This document shows, piece after piece, positions 1-6,884 of a DNA stretch of 6,884 nt. The notes below the pieces were generated by a model that did no database searches, was not told the origin of the DNA, and worked only from the letters and a program-made list of their open reading frames with translations. The DNA is taken from positions 1 to 6,884 of the forward strand of contig JACPVY010000675.1 of NCBI GenBank assembly GCA_016197345.1. The letters run 5' to 3'. Origin of the DNA: Burkholderiales bacterium. Its GTDB lineage: Bacteria; Pseudomonadota; Gammaproteobacteria; Burkholderiales; Burkholderiaceae_D. A program made the position numbers and the translations under genes. Each line of letters opens with the position of its first letter. Position 1 is the stretch's first letter.

Positions 1-55
1 AAGAGCGAAAAGCAAACTTTACAAAGCACCGAAAAAACCAAGCAAGCAAACAACA

Positions 56-91
56 AAAAGCCGCTGCGGATTTTTCTCGGCAGCGGCTTTT
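56..91 (-). terminator. Rho-independent terminator after gatB
   Basis: A perfect 12 bp inverted repeat (AAAAGCCGCTGC at 56-67, GCAGCGGCTTTT at 80-91) encloses a 12 nt loop. Read on the minus strand, the stem lies about 45 nt past the gatB stop codon and is followed by a T-rich tract (TTTTTGTTGTTTG), the classical intrinsic terminator layout. The plus-strand side also ends in four T, so it could act weakly in both directions. Positions 1-55 beyond it are A-rich and show no gene. Confidence 0.88.
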
Positions 92-135
92 GCGTCAACG
101 CAACAACTTATTTCAGTAACTTATTTTTCAGCAAG

Positions 136-1596
136 CTACTCCATCAATTTCTTGCGCAGCAACTCCGTCAATTGCGCTGGATTAGCTTGGCCTTTGCTAG
201 CCTTCATTGCTTGCCCAATCAGTGCGTTGATCGCGGCTTCTTTACCCGCTTTGAATTGTTCCACCGATTTTGGATTGGCTTCCAGCACGGCAGCAACAAT
301 GCCTTCTAATGCGCTACTATCGGAAATCACTACCCAGCCTTTCGCCGCAATGATGCTATCAGCCAAGTTTGCGTCACGACTATCCGCCGCCCACATTTCC
401 GCGAACAAATCTTTCGCAATTTTGTTGGAAATTTTGCCGTCGGCAATGCGCTGTAACACTTGCGCTAGCTGCTGTGCGGAAACGCGCGATTCACTAATTT
501 CGACGCCAGCGCGGTTCAAGGTCGAAGCGACATCGCCCATCAACCAGTTTGCCGCCGCTTTCGCTTGTGCTTTGCCTGCTGCCGCCACCACTGCTTCAAA
601 ATACTGCGCCATTTCCTTGCTTTGCGTCAGCACGCTAGCGTCGTATTCCGATAAGCCAAAGTCGGTGCAAAAACGCGCACGCATCGCCGCTGGCAATTCT
701 GGCATCGTTGCTTTTACTCTCGCTATCATCTCTTCGCTAATGACTAGCGGCGGCAGATCAGGATCAGGGAAGTAGCGATAATCTTGCGCATCTTCCTTGG
801 TGCGCATTTCGCGCGTTTCGCGCTTATCTGGGTCATACAGGCGCGTTGCTTGCACCACTTCGCCACCGTCTTCAATCAACTGAATTTGACGTTTCACTTC
901 GATATTGATGGCGTCTTCCAAGAAGCGGAAAGAGTTCAAGTTTTTGATTTCGCAGCGCGTACCATATTCTTTTTGGCCAACCTTGCGCACCGAAACGTTC
1001 GCGTCGCAGCGGAACGAGCCTTCTTGCATATTGCCATCGCAAATGCCTAACCACACCACCAGCGTATGCAAGGCTTTGGCATACGCTACCGCCTCAGCAG
1101 CGCTACGCATATCTGGCTCGGTCACGATTTCCAGCAAAGGCGTGCCAGCGCGGTTCAAGTCGATGCCACTACCACCATCAAAACCTTCATGGACGGATTT
1201 ACCCGCATCTTCTTCCAAATGGGCGCGCGTTAATTGCACCGATTTTGCGATTTGTTTGCCATCTTTTTCCATCATGAAGTGCATCACACCGCCTTGCACG
1301 ACCGGAATTTCAAATTGGCTGATTTGATAGCCTTTCGGCAGATCGGGATAGAAATAGTTTTTGCGTGCAAACACGGATAGCGGCGCAATTTTTGCATCAA
1401 CCGCGAGGCCAAATGCAATCGCGCGTTCAACCGCGCCTTTGTTCAGCACTGGCAATACGCCTGGCAAAGCCAGATCCACCGCACTGGCTTGGGTATTCGG
1501 CTCTTGCCCAAAACGGGTCGATGAGCCACTAAAAATTTTTGATGCGGTTGTGAGTTGTACATGTGTCTCAAAACCGATGACGACTTCCCATTGCAT
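136..1596 (-). CDS. gatB: Aspartyl/glutamyl-tRNA(Asn/Gln) amidotransferase subunit B
   Basis: GatB is the tRNA-binding and kinase subunit of cytoplasmic GatCAB. It phosphorylates the side chain of Glu-tRNAGln or Asp-tRNAAsn, and ammonia delivered from GatA then converts it to Gln or Asn. The 486 residues are full family length. Visible signatures are [13 protein letters not shown] (3-15), [19 protein letters not shown] (76-94), [12 protein letters not shown] (123-134), [15 protein letters not shown] (190-204), [13 protein letters not shown] (213-225) and [11 protein letters not shown] (273-283). The last ~150 residues are the helical GatB/YqeY tail, ending in LLRKKLME. The ATG is supported by AGAGGAAA at 1599-1606, a good ribosome binding site and better than those of gatA or gatC. 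The gene is 453 nt from the gene upstream, with repeats between, so it may have its own promoter. Its downstream end is a strong terminator. No frameshift or missing motif was seen. Confidence 0.97.
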   Translation of the reverse strand: MQWEVVIGFETHVQLTTASKIFSGSSTRFGQEPNTQASAVDLALPGVLPVLNKGAVERAIAFGLAVDAKIAPLSVFARKNYFYPDLPKGYQISQFEIPVVQGGVMHFMMEKDGKQIAKSVQLTRAHLEEDAGKSVHEGFDGGSGIDLNRAGTPLLEIVTEPDMRSAAEAVAYAKALHTLVVWLGICDGNMQEGSFRCDANVSVRKVGQKEYGTRCEIKNLNSFRFLEDAINIEVKRQIQLIEDGGEVVQATRLYDPDKRETREMRTKEDAQDYRYFPDPDLPPLVISEEMIARVKATMPELPAAMRARFCTDFGLSEYDASVLTQSKEMAQYFEAVVAAAGKAQAKAAANWLMGDVASTLNRAGVEISESRVSAQQLAQVLQRIADGKISNKIAKDLFAEMWAADSRDANLADSIIAAKGWVVISDSSALEGIVAAVLEANPKSVEQFKAGKEAAINALIGQAMKASKGQANPAQLTELLRKKLME

Positions 1597-1683
1597 AATT
1601 TCCTCTTTACATTCTTAGTTTGTAGGTTAGGTAGGTGGGTGCCTCGCCTATGCGTTAACCCAATCTAAATGAGCAGCTAAACT

Positions 1684-1858
1684 CCTCTCTCCCCTCGTGG
1701 GAGAGAGGTTGGGAGAGAGGGGGACGTTGCACAGAAACAGAAAATTTTCGCTACCCGGCAATAAAATAAATCATATATTTCAATTTATTGCCGTGAAATG
1801 CGCCGCTTCTATGCCACGATCCCCCTCTCCCTAGCCCTCTCCCACAAGGGGCGAGGGG
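1684..1858. repeat. MITE/REP-like imperfect palindrome, about 175 nt
   Basis: The two ends are inverted copies of a CCCTCTCCC-rich unit of about 43 nt (1684-1726 and 1816-1858, roughly 80% alike by eye). Each end folds on itself: CCTCTCTCCC (1684-1693) pairs perfectly with GGGAGAGAGG (1699-1708), and CCCTCTCCC (1835-1843) pairs with GGGCGAGGG (1849-1857) with one mismatch. The inner arms are also related as inverted copies (1729-1747 against 1796-1814, 13 of 19 matching). The centre is a perfect 10 bp stem, CGGCAATAAA (1756-1765) with TTTATTGCCG (1784-1793). The whole stretch is therefore a nested palindrome with an AT-rich core and no coding capacity, as in non-autonomous miniature elements. 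I see no clear target duplication. CCCTCTCCC-type intergenic repeats are, from memory, common in proteobacteria. Confidence 0.7.
1770..1797 (-). promoter_or_regulatory. Possible sigma70-type promoter for gatB
   Basis: On the minus strand, TTCACG (1797-1792, four of six consensus bases) lies 16 nt upstream of TATGAT (1775-1770, five of six) in the AT-rich core of the palindrome. It points at gatB and would give a leader of about 165 nt containing the left hairpin of the element. AT-rich DNA produces such matches by chance, so this is only a candidate. It would explain how gatB is expressed despite its distance from gatCA. Confidence 0.22.
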
Positions 1859-1902
1859 ACGCATTACCTTATTCACTATATTTAAAACTGGTTAGCGCGT
1901 AT

Positions 1903-1919
1903 GTGGGCACCCCGCCCAC
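1903..1919. repeat. Short GTGGGC/GCCCAC hairpin repeat
   Basis: GTGGGC (1903-1908) pairs with GCCCAC (1914-1919) around a 5 nt loop. It resembles the hairpins at 2010-2034 and 4049-4097 and is the most degenerate of the set, lacking the trailing CCCTAC. No T-run follows on either strand, so it is not a standard terminator. Confidence 0.5.
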
Positions 1920-2009
1920 CACGGCCCATACCAATCAACATCACTCTCAGGAGCAATTCTCAAACTTGTTCATTTGGTGGCTAAGTTGCAAAGAACGAGA
2001 TTCATTGCT

Positions 2010-2034
2010 GCGGGCAACAAGTTGCCCGCCCTAC
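2010..2034. repeat. GCGGGCAAC/GTTGCCCGC hairpin repeat with CCCTAC tail
   Basis: GCGGGCAAC (2010-2018) and GTTGCCCGC (2021-2029) form a perfect inverted repeat, in practice an 8 bp stem with a 4 nt loop, running into CCCTAC (2029-2034). It begins about 16 nt beyond the stop of the small secreted-protein gene on the minus strand. No T-tract follows in that direction, so it may protect a 3' end or slow polymerase but is not a typical intrinsic terminator. It shares the GCCC[A/G]CCCTAC end with the pair at 4049-4097. Confidence 0.6.
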
Positions 2035-2049
2035 GCCAAACGGCATGTC

Positions 2050-2541
2050 TTATTGCAGGTATTCACAATCCTTGCTGCGCAAATGAATCCTCAATTCCGA
2101 AAAATTGCTACGCGAACCGCATAGCGTGGCGCAGCTTGGTAGCACATGCAGATATTCCCCCTCGCGCAGCAAACGCACCGTGCATAAGCGCCCACGCTCC
2201 CTATCGTAGCCACGCCGTTCGCGCGCGCTAGCGGCATCCACCACTCGCACCCGCCAACCTTGCTCTAGCACATCAAGCTGCAAACCATCACTTTCATCGA
2301 CACTGCAATCAAAGCCATGCGTGCGACGATGCAAGCTCGATTCCCAGCGAAAACTACTGATCTGTCCCGCTTGCAGAACAAACTCGCCAGTATCAGCATA
2401 AATCACGCGTTCATCCCCTTCGCCAACGCTGCTACTGCATGAAAATTTCAGCGCTAGCGAAGTTGAATTGTCTTGCGCCACCACGCTAGCGCTAGCCAAG
2501 AATAGCGACAGGGACAGAGCGATGGCGCGTAGCAAAATCAT
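2050..2541 (-). CDS. Hypothetical secreted six-cysteine protein coupled to gatA
   Basis: I do not recognise this 163-residue protein. Residues 1-23 look like a Sec signal peptide: MILLR, then a hydrophobic stretch to about residue 22, with likely cleavage after SVVAQ. The mature part, about 140 residues, is predicted to be periplasmic or extracellular. It has six cysteines (35, 79, 120, 137, 141, 159), an even number suggesting disulfides, and a C-terminal cluster CATLCGSRSNF (137-147) that could be a family motif. No membrane segment follows the signal. The ATG overlaps the gatA stop by one base (TAATG), so translation is probably coupled to gatA. No good ribosome binding site is visible, which fits re-initiation. 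Nothing in the sequence ties it to tRNA amidation, so it probably just shares the transcript. The signal peptide, composition and coupling argue for a real gene; function is unknown. Confidence 0.8.
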   Translation of the reverse strand: MILLRAIALSLSLFLASASVVAQDNSTSLALKFSCSSSVGEGDERVIYADTGEFVLQAGQISSFRWESSLHRRTHGFDCSVDESDGLQLDVLEQGWRVRVVDAASARERRGYDRERGRLCTVRLLREGEYLHVLPSCATLCGSRSNFSELRIHLRSKDCEYLQ

Positions 2542-4004
2542 TAGATGCCAGCCGGTGAAAGGCGATGCCAGTCTGTCACTTGCTGAAATTGATGCGCGAT
2601 GCCGAGCAATTTGCTTTCCGAAAAATAATTACCGATGATCTGCAAACCAACTGGGCGCTTGCCGTTTTTCTCTCCTTGGCCAAAACCGCAAGGAATCGAC
2701 ATCCCCGGCAAGCCAGCCAAGCTAGTCGATAGCGTGAAAATATCGGCCATGTAGTTCGCCACTGGATCATCGGTTTTGTCACCCAAATCCCAAGCCACGG
2801 TCGGTGAAACTGGCCCCATGATGACATCGCATTTCTCCGCAAATGCAGCGCGGAAATCATCCGCGATAATGCGGCGGATTTTCTGTGCTTGCAGATAGTA
2901 GGCGTCGTAATAACCATGACATAGCACGTATGTCCCGACTAAAATGCGGCGCTGCACTTCAGGGCCAAAACCTTCGGCGCGCGATTTTTTATACATTTCA
3001 GCGAGGTCTTTGTATTGCTCAGCGCGATGGCCATAGCGCACGCCATCAAAGCGGGACAGGTTCGACGATGCTTCCGCTGGTGCGATGATGTAATACACAG
3101 GAATCGACAAAGCGGTTTTCGGCAAAGAGATATCGACCAGAGTTGCACCGAGCTTTTCAAATTGCGCCAAGGCAGCGCGTACCGCTTGTTCGACATCGCT
3201 GGACAAACCAGTCGCGAAATATTCGCGTGGTAAGCCGATGCGCAAACCCGCTAGTGGCAAGTTCAAATCACGGGTGTAGTCTTCGTCCGCTACTTCTAAG
3301 CTAGTTGAATCGCGCGCATCAAAACCAGTCATCTGATTGAGTAGCAAAGCGCAATCTTCAGCACTTTGCGCAATCGGGCCACCTTGATCGAGTGACGAAG
3401 CAAAGGCGATCATGCCATAGCGTGACACGCGGCCATAGGTTGGTTTGATCCCGGTGACACCACACAGCGAAGCCGGTTGGCGGATCGAGCCGCCAGTGTC
3501 GGTCGCGGTGGCGGCAGGCGTCAAACGCGCAGCGACGGCAGCAGCAGCGCCACCAGACGAACCACCTGGCACGGCTAATTTATCCCACGGATTTTTCACT
3601 GGGCCGTAGGCCGAGTTTTCATTTGCCGAGCCCATTGCAAATTCATCGCAATTGGTTTTACCCAAATGCACCATGCCAGCTTGTTGCAGCTTGGCAACGA
3701 CAGTGGCATCAAATGGGCTGATGTAATTCTCTAGCATCTTCGAACCAGCGGTTGAGCGCCAGCCTTGGGTGACGAAAATGTCTTTGTGTGCGATTGGAAT
3801 ACCCGTCAATGGTCCGGCTAATCCGGCATCGATTTGCTGTTGCGCTTTTGCCGCTTGTGCTAGCGTCAACTCGGTATCCACATGCAAAAACGCATTCAAG
3901 TCACTGGCTTGAATGCGTTGTAAATAATGCTGCGCCAATTCCGGCGCGGAAATCTGCTTGCCTTGTAGCAAGCTAGACAATTCTTTCAGAGATTTGGTAT
4001 GCAT
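2541..4004 (-). CDS. gatA: Aspartyl/glutamyl-tRNA(Asn/Gln) amidotransferase subunit A
   Basis: GatA is the glutaminase subunit of cytoplasmic GatCAB. It hydrolyses glutamine and passes ammonia through a channel to GatB. It belongs to the amidase-signature family, and its 487 residues are full length. The Ser-cisSer-Lys triad can be placed as Lys74 ([10 protein letters not shown]), Ser149 (PGGSSGG) and Ser173 ([12 protein letters not shown]). The 75 and 24 residue spacings equal those I recall for Staphylococcus aureus GatA (Lys79, Ser154, Ser178). [16 protein letters not shown] (182-197) and the SSLDQGGP loop follow. The gene lies 99 nt after gatC, a gap that holds two hairpin repeats. Only a weak purine stretch (AAAAGAATAG) precedes the ATG. 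The stop overlaps the next start by one base. The gene is intact and its composition matches its neighbours. Confidence 0.97.
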   Translation of the reverse strand: MHTKSLKELSSLLQGKQISAPELAQHYLQRIQASDLNAFLHVDTELTLAQAAKAQQQIDAGLAGPLTGIPIAHKDIFVTQGWRSTAGSKMLENYISPFDATVVAKLQQAGMVHLGKTNCDEFAMGSANENSAYGPVKNPWDKLAVPGGSSGGAAAAVAARLTPAATATDTGGSIRQPASLCGVTGIKPTYGRVSRYGMIAFASSLDQGGPIAQSAEDCALLLNQMTGFDARDSTSLEVADEDYTRDLNLPLAGLRIGLPREYFATGLSSDVEQAVRAALAQFEKLGATLVDISLPKTALSIPVYYIIAPAEASSNLSRFDGVRYGHRAEQYKDLAEMYKKSRAEGFGPEVQRRILVGTYVLCHGYYDAYYLQAQKIRRIIADDFRAAFAEKCDVIMGPVSPTVAWDLGDKTDDPVANYMADIFTLSTSLAGLPGMSIPCGFGQGEKNGKRPVGLQIIGNYFSESKLLGIAHQFQQVTDWHRLSPAGI

Positions 4005-4048
4005 AGTGTTCTATTCTTTTAAGCTGCTTATTTAAGCTCAACGGTTTT

Positions 4049-4097
4049 GGTGGGCAGCTTGCCCACCCTACATGGCTGCATGCAGCCCGCCCTACAT
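4049..4097. repeat. Tandem pair of 24 nt hairpin repeats in the gatC-gatA gap
   Basis: Two adjacent 24 nt units (4050-4073 and 4074-4097) each contain an inverted repeat and end in CCCTACAT; 16 of 24 positions match. The first is a stem GGTGGGCA/TGCCCACC around a 3 nt loop (4049-4067). The second starts with the perfect 14 nt palindrome GGCTGCATGCAGCC (4074-4087). Both share orientation with the copy at 2010-2034. They are transcribed between gatC and gatA but lack a T-run, so termination is not expected. Confidence 0.65.
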
Positions 4098-4103
4098 AGG
4101 AAT

Positions 4104-4406
4104 TTATTCGACCACGCGCGGCACCACATACATGCCATCGTGGGTTGCTGGGGCTACCGTTTGGAAAGCTTCGCGCTGATTTTGCTCAGTCACGGCATCT
4201 TCACGCAGGCGTAGCGCCAATTCTGGCATCAAGGCAGCGATCGGGTGCGATAGCGGCGTCACGCCTTCGGTATTGACCGCTTTCAAGTCTTCCGCCAACG
4301 CAAAAATATTATTCAACTGTTCGAGGCTATGCGCCATCTGATCACTGGTTAATTCGAGCTTTGCCAAATTGGCAATGCGTTTTACATCGTCTAAGTTGAG
4401 GGACAT
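4104..4406 (-). CDS. gatC: Aspartyl/glutamyl-tRNA(Asn/Gln) amidotransferase subunit C
   Basis: GatC is the small subunit that wraps around the GatA-GatB interface and stabilises the cytoplasmic amidotransferase. The 100 residues are normal length. The N-terminus MSLNLDDVKRIANLAKLEL matches the family's first helix. Next come a helical LEQLNNIFALAEDLKAVNTEGV stretch (about 28-49), the conserved TPLSHP (50-55), LREDAVTEQNQRE (67-79) and the C-terminal APATHDGMYVVPRVVE. It is the first gene of the leftward cluster, followed by gatA. The ribosome binding site is weak: only GAAAAAT precedes the ATG. A possible minus-strand -10 box TAGAAT (4459-4454) lies about 48 nt upstream of the start without a convincing -35. 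Confidence 0.95.
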   Translation of the reverse strand: MSLNLDDVKRIANLAKLELTSDQMAHSLEQLNNIFALAEDLKAVNTEGVTPLSHPIAALMPELALRLREDAVTEQNQREAFQTVAPATHDGMYVVPRVVE

Positions 4407-5871
<1,465 letters not shown>

Positions 5872-6147
5872 AGGCAAAACTTTCCGCCGCTGGCACCACG
5901 CTAGTGGCAGAAAAACGGTGTACACATTGGGCGGCTTGTTGGTTACGGGCGTTGCTAGGCAGCCCGTCAACTGGCAAGCTGTTTTTGCTCGCATGGTGAG
6001 CGCTAGCCTACATGGGATGTCGAAAACGGTAGCGAGTGGCGCTGATTTGAACTGAGAGACTTCGCTTTACGCACACAAAGCGAGACTCAACAGCTCATAA
6101 CTGCCCACGCCTTAGGTTTTGATATCCCCTACAGTTCGTGAAAGTAA
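5872..6147. other. mreB-mreC spacer with hairpins
   Basis: The spacer is 276 nt with no credible gene. An inverted repeat ACGGGC/GCCCGT lies at about 5945-5969, extendable with GTT/AAC across a one-base bulge. GCTAGCCTACATGG follows at about 6002-6015 and recalls the CCCTACAT tails of the repeats near gatA, so it may be a decayed relative. Another hairpin pairs TCGCTTT (6062-6068) with AAAGCGA (6077-6083) around 8 nt. None is followed by a T-run, so read-through from mreB into mreC is plausible. No clear promoter for mreC was found. Confidence 0.5.
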
Positions 6148-6884
6148 ATGGAATACAGTCCTCCGCCACTTTTCAAGCAAGGTGCATCGGCGCGGGCCAA
6201 GGTCGTCTTTTTTGCCCTGGTTTCTATTTGCCTGCTGCTAGCGGATGCCCGCCTGAAGACCCTCGTCGTGGTGCGACAGAGTATCGCCACCGCACTTTAC
6301 CCCGTGCAAATGCTCGCGCTAGCGCCGCGCGACGCCATGAATAGCACGGGTAGCTATTTTTCCTCTCTCGCCAAATTGCAAAACGAAGTCCGCGATTTGC
6401 GCCAACAACAAATCCTGCACGCGCAAGCCTTACAAAAAGAACAATATCTTGCGATGGAAAACGCCCATCTGCGCGAATTGCTAGCGGCCCCAGTGCGTGC
6501 CGAAGTGAAATCGGTGATGGGCGAGATTTTGTACGATGCACGCGATGCCTTCACCCGCAAAATCGTGCTTGATCGCGGCATGAATGCTGGCGTGAATGTC
6601 GGCCAACCTGTGATCGATGGCAAAGGTGTGGTCGGTCAGGTGACGCACGATCCGCCGGAGGCGACCGTACGCGTTGTGATAGGTGCGGCTCTGCATCCGC
6701 GCATGTGCGAGCACGTCCTCTCTCGTCTCGCACCCGGCGTCGTACGCGTCGAGGATCCGCAACAGCGGCTTGTCCTTCACCGCGAGCGCGCGGATCTGCG
6801 CCATCGTCTCGTCAGCGTGGACGTGGGTGATCGCCTGCTGATCGTCGCCGCGAAGCTCCGACGCGTCGACCTCGGCGATCCGCG
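6148..6884 (+). CDS. mreC: Rod shape-determining protein MreC, 5' part; chimeric after about 6645
   Basis: MreC is a bitopic inner-membrane protein whose periplasmic part links MreB and MreD to PBP2 in side-wall synthesis. Seen are the N-terminus MEYSPPPLFKQG, a single membrane helix at about 19-32 (VVFFALVSICLLLA), a Gln/Leu-rich coiled coil (about 74-112) and the start of the beta-domain: VKSVMGEILYDARDAFTRK (120-138), then GQPVIDGKGVVGQVT (152-166). After Thr166 (6645) the expected family sequence is replaced by an unrelated His/Arg/Pro-rich one, and GC rises sharply. The frame stays open to the window edge, but I regard only 6148-6645 as mreC. ATG 6148 has a weak ribosome binding site (GTGAAAG) but matches the family N-terminus. 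GTG 6138 is out of frame. Translation may be helped by the upstream mreB mRNA. Confidence 0.85.
   Translation, partial: MEYSPPPLFKQGASARAKVVFFALVSICLLLADARLKTLVVVRQSIATALYPVQMLALAPRDAMNSTGSYFSSLAKLQNEVRDLRQQQILHAQALQKEQYLAMENAHLRELLAAPVRAEVKSVMGEILYDARDAFTRKIVLDRGMNAGVNVGQPVIDGKGVVGQVTHDPPEATVRVVIGAALHPRMCEHVLSRLAPGVVRVEDPQQRLVLHRERADLRHRLVSVDVGDRLLIVAAKLRRVDLGDP
6637..6884 (-). CDS. Fragment of an unrelated high-GC protein, cut by the window edge and the joint
   Basis: In the minus-strand frame whose first complete codon is 6882-6880, about 82 codons are open before the joint, and about nine in ten third positions are G or C. The mreC frame over the same bases has about 72%, which favours the minus strand as coding. 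The fragment reads as a helical, charged protein, with DKPLLRILDAYDAG followed by REDVLAHARM and YHNAYGRLRRIVRHL. The last part looks like a helix-turn-helix or sigma-region-4-like end. From memory it recalls sigma-factor-like proteins of high-GC bacteria such as Myxococcota, but I cannot name it. Both ends are missing: the window cuts the start, and beyond 6637 the frame runs antisense through mreC. An internal ATG at 6804 is not a credible start. Confidence 0.5.

Larger units (their letters stand above)
1597..2049. other. Repeat-rich intergenic region between the small secreted-protein gene and gatB
   Basis: No credible gene was found in these 453 nt. From the gatB side they hold the gatB ribosome binding site (1601-1606); a degenerate hairpin-like stretch at about 1619-1665 (GTAGGTTAGG...GTTAACCC); the palindromic element at 1684-1858; an AT-rich stretch at about 1865-1895; and two GC-rich hairpins at 1903-1919 and 2010-2034. 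Open frames of 85 to 108 codons cross the region on the plus strand, but they run through the repeats and into the antisense of the neighbouring gene, and show no recognisable protein features. Confidence 0.7.

Noticed and set aside
2010..2029. Hairpin beyond the small secreted-protein gene as an intrinsic terminator
   Set aside because: No T-tract follows on the minus strand, and it matches a repeat family found elsewhere in the window.
1684..2034. CRISPR array
   Set aside because: The repeats are self-complementary, unevenly spaced and divergent, with no uniform spacers and no cas genes.
1798..2231. Plus-strand open frames across the gatB upstream gap
   Set aside because: They run through the palindrome and hairpin repeats and end antisense to the secreted-protein gene; no motif or start signal supports them.
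6138..6344. GTG-started frame overlapping the mreC start
   Set aside because: It is in a different frame from the conserved MEYSPPPLFKQG start at 6148 and lacks protein-like features.
6481..6804. 107-codon minus-strand frame treated as one complete gene
   Set aside because: It crosses the joint: its 3' part is merely antisense to mreC, and the frame is open beyond its ATG to the window edge, so both ends are artificial.

Overview
The window looks like a betaproteobacterial (Burkholderiales, probably Oxalobacteraceae-like) chromosome segment of roughly 50% GC. The clues are a leftward gatC-gatA-gatB cluster divergent from a rightward mreB-mreC pair, a 347-residue MreB, and an MreC that begins MEYSPPPLFKQG, the N-terminus I associate with Burkholderiales. 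The taxon is inferred from recall, not from a search.

Left and centre, minus strand (4406 down to 136): gatC, gatA, a small unrecognised secreted protein gene and gatB, ending in a clear intrinsic terminator at 56-91. GatC, GatA and GatB form the tRNA-dependent amidotransferase that corrects Glu-tRNAGln and/or Asp-tRNAAsn. The small gene (2050-2541) starts inside the gatA stop codon and separates gatA from gatB. It encodes a predicted exported six-cysteine protein with no obvious link to tRNA amidation. A further 453 nt gap before gatB holds a 175 nt imperfect palindrome resembling a MITE or REP-type element, plus short GC-rich hairpin repeats. Related hairpins lie in the gatC-gatA gap.

Right, plus strand: a 421 nt divergent intergenic region, then mreB and mreC, the start of the mreBCD cell-shape operon, separated by a 276 nt spacer containing hairpins.

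Right end: MreC matches its family only to about residue 166 (near 6645). The last ~240 nt are about 68% GC by hand count. On the minus strand they carry a high-GC3 reading frame that looks like part of an unrelated protein. The simplest reading is a chimeric contig end; a genuine rearrangement is less likely. Before the joint the DNA is also marked by 14 copies of the palindrome GCTAGC, about eight times chance expectation. I see no CRISPR array, tRNA, rRNA, complete insertion sequence or defence system, and no convincing new multi-gene system. The best novelty candidates are the small coupled secreted protein and the palindromic repeat.
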